From Propionibacterium cyclohexanicum (GTDB lineage: Bacteria > Actinomycetota > Actinomycetes > Propionibacteriales > Propionibacteriaceae), in assembly GCF_900111365.1 (NCBI RefSeq), contig NZ_FOGZ01000003.1:1-64000 (forward strand): 64,000 bases of DNA. Reading direction: 5' to 3'. This document shows, in pieces, positions 62,907 to 64,000 of this stretch (position 1 is the first letter of the stretch; each line of letters begins with the position of its first letter). Both the position numbers and the translations under genes were made by a program. The notes beneath the pieces are model-generated. The model was not told the DNA's origin, searched no databases, and worked only from the letters and a program-made list of their open reading frames with translations.

Positions 62907-63983
62907 TCAAGAGTCAGGCGCTGAGTCAATCGCGGGCGGGGCCATGACCACGCTGTTGCCGGCCAGTACAACACCCCTGAGACAGATGTGTTCAACGGGG
63001 ACCTCGGGGTCGTCGATCTTCCCGAGGAGGAGCTCCATGGCTCTCAGCGCCATCTGCGCCACTGGTTGCTGAAAGGTTGTCAGCCCGATCCAGGCGGAGT
63101 CGAGCGGTGGCATGCCATCGAAACCGCTCACCGAGACTTCTCCCGGAACGGCCACACCGTGCGCTTCCAACGCACCGGCCACCTCTACGGCCCGCAAATC
63201 GGTCGGGCACATGACAGCCGTGAGCTCTCGCTGCGAATCCGCGGCCTGGCGAGCCGTGTCATCGGGTCTGCCGCGCTCGAGCAGTTCACGAACGATCTCG
63301 CCGGCGCCGCGCTCGAGGGGCGCGACAACCTCGACCACCGTGACGCCGCGCTGACGCAGCCGCGCCGCCATCGCCATGGAGCGATCATTCTGGGTGAGAG
63401 CGCTGCTGCGAGGAACGATGAGGACACCGACGACACGGTGCCCCAGATCGGCGAGGTGGTCGGCCATTCTCAGACCACCGTCAGCCTCGTCGCAGTAGAC
63501 GCTGGCAAGGTGGGGATGCAGCTCCGGACGCCCGACGACCACGGTTGGCACCCGAAGGGCGAACTCCGCAATGTCATCAGCAGGAAGCAGTCCGCTGCAC
63601 ACCACAAGACCATCGACGCGCAGTGAGATCAGGGCGGCCAGTGCGGCCTTCTCATTCGCGACTCGCCCCACACCGGTGGTCGTGAGAACCCTGTACCCCG
63701 ATTCGAGTGCCTGTTCCTCGACGACCGCCCGGATCTGGGCGTACAGCGGTGACACCGTGTCCCTGACGACCATGCCGATAGTGCGGGTCCGTCCCCGCAC
63801 CAGACCGCGGGCCATCGCGTTCGCCACATAGCCGAGCTGGCGGGCCGCGAGCTCAACTCGGATCCTTGTCGACTCCGAATAGGGACCGGTGCCGGCCAGC
63901 ACCCGCGCCGCCGCCGACTTCGACACTCCGGCCTGCTCTGCGACGTCGACGATCGTCGGTTGGACGGGGCGACAGGCTGACAT
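62907..63983 (-). CDS. LacI-family transcription regulator
   Basis: 358-residue regulator. HTH: PTIVDVAEQAGVSKSAAARVLAGTGPYSESTRIRVELAARQLGY (conserved form), then the hinge and a sugar-binding-type domain (RTIGMVVRDTVSPLYAQI, GFDGMPPLDSAWIGLTTFQQP). It reads away from the right edge, so its regulon is probably beyond the window. No sugar genes in the window adjoin it. It is not closely similar to the arabinose LacI in the effector domain. Confidence 0.88.
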   Translation of the reverse strand: MSACRPVQPTIVDVAEQAGVSKSAAARVLAGTGPYSESTRIRVELAARQLGYVANAMARGLVRGRTRTIGMVVRDTVSPLYAQIRAVVEEQALESGYRVLTTTGVGRVANEKAALAALISLRVDGLVVCSGLLPADDIAEFALRVPTVVVGRPELHPHLASVYCDEADGGLRMADHLADLGHRVVGVLIVPRSSALTQNDRSMAMAARLRQRGVTVVEVVAPLERGAGEIVRELLERGRPDDTARQAADSQRELTAVMCPTDLRAVEVAGALEAHGVAVPGEVSVSGFDGMPPLDSAWIGLTTFQQPVAQMALRAMELLLGKIDDPEVPVEHICLRGVVLAGNSVVMAPPAIDSAPDS

Positions 63984-64000
63984 GGCTGGAGCTTATGACG

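Overview
This window is high-GC actinobacterial chromosome and most likely comes from the Propionibacteriaceae. The best evidence is a methylmalonyl-CoA mutase operon (mutA-mutB-meaB) placed back to back with an anaerobic-type cobalamin biosynthesis cluster that includes a three-domain cbiE-cbiG-cbiH fusion. MutA reads like a close but not identical relative of the Propionibacterium freudenreichii protein. An LPxTG wall-anchored surface protein, the MurT/GatD lipid II amidation pair, menaquinone genes and several blocks syntenic with Mycobacterium agree with this. I see no phage, insertion sequence, CRISPR array or replication origin. Layout from left to right: (1) 0.2-8.5 kb holds mixed housekeeping and accessory genes: a LigB dioxygenase, a HIT protein, a calcineurin-type phosphoesterase, an orphan ABC ATPase fused by overlap to a broken histidine-phosphatase gene, a PAP2 membrane phosphatase, a ParA-type ATPase, and murT-gatD. 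(2) 8.7-13.0 kb is one large secreted, LPxTG-anchored, right-handed beta-helix protein of glycoside-hydrolase type, then tRNA-Lys. (3) 13.0-18.3 kb has a GroES-like/DUF3618 pair, a Bcp peroxiredoxin, and an arabinose unit in which a LacI regulator precedes a promoter with a perfect 20-bp operator, araD and araA; tRNA-Leu follows. (4) 18.3-19.8 kb is a divergent oxidoreductase/MarR pair sharing one long inverted repeat. (5) 19.9-33.4 kb is the cobalamin and propionate core: cbiJ-cbiT-cbiC forward, cbiL-cbiF-cbiEGH-cbiX/cysG reverse, and mutAB-meaB forward. Each of the two divergent operons starting near 27.6 kb has its own cobalamin riboswitch. (6) 33.4-39.0 kb is a reverse-strand run rph-rdgB-thyA-folA-dinB plus a tocopherol-cyclase-like gene. 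(7) 39.3-43.4 kb is a TetR-controlled operon for a degenerate ABC ATPase and a YhgE/Pip membrane protein, lying between rph and murI, which are close neighbours in many actinobacteria. (8) 43.5-46.7 kb is murI, DUF2017, clpS and divergent pncB. (9) 46.7-53.7 kb is a frameshifted DUF1648/DUF5808 membrane gene followed by the menaquinone genes menB-menE-menF and menC-menD. (10) 53.8-64 kb contains malQ, an RDD membrane protein, an MFS transporter, DUF3039, a CDF metal transporter, a TobH/Trm112/phosphomannomutase-like/DUF3499/minimal-zincin block, and a LacI regulator whose target lies beyond the right edge. Functionally, the central region couples synthesis of the corrin cofactor to the B12-dependent mutase that propionic-acid fermentation depends on, and MeaB protects and loads that mutase. 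Many genes begin with a TAnnnT hexamer 6 to 8 bases before ATG or GTG and have no good Shine-Dalgarno, which suggests widespread leaderless transcripts. Short tandem repeats of 13 to 33 bp recur across the window.
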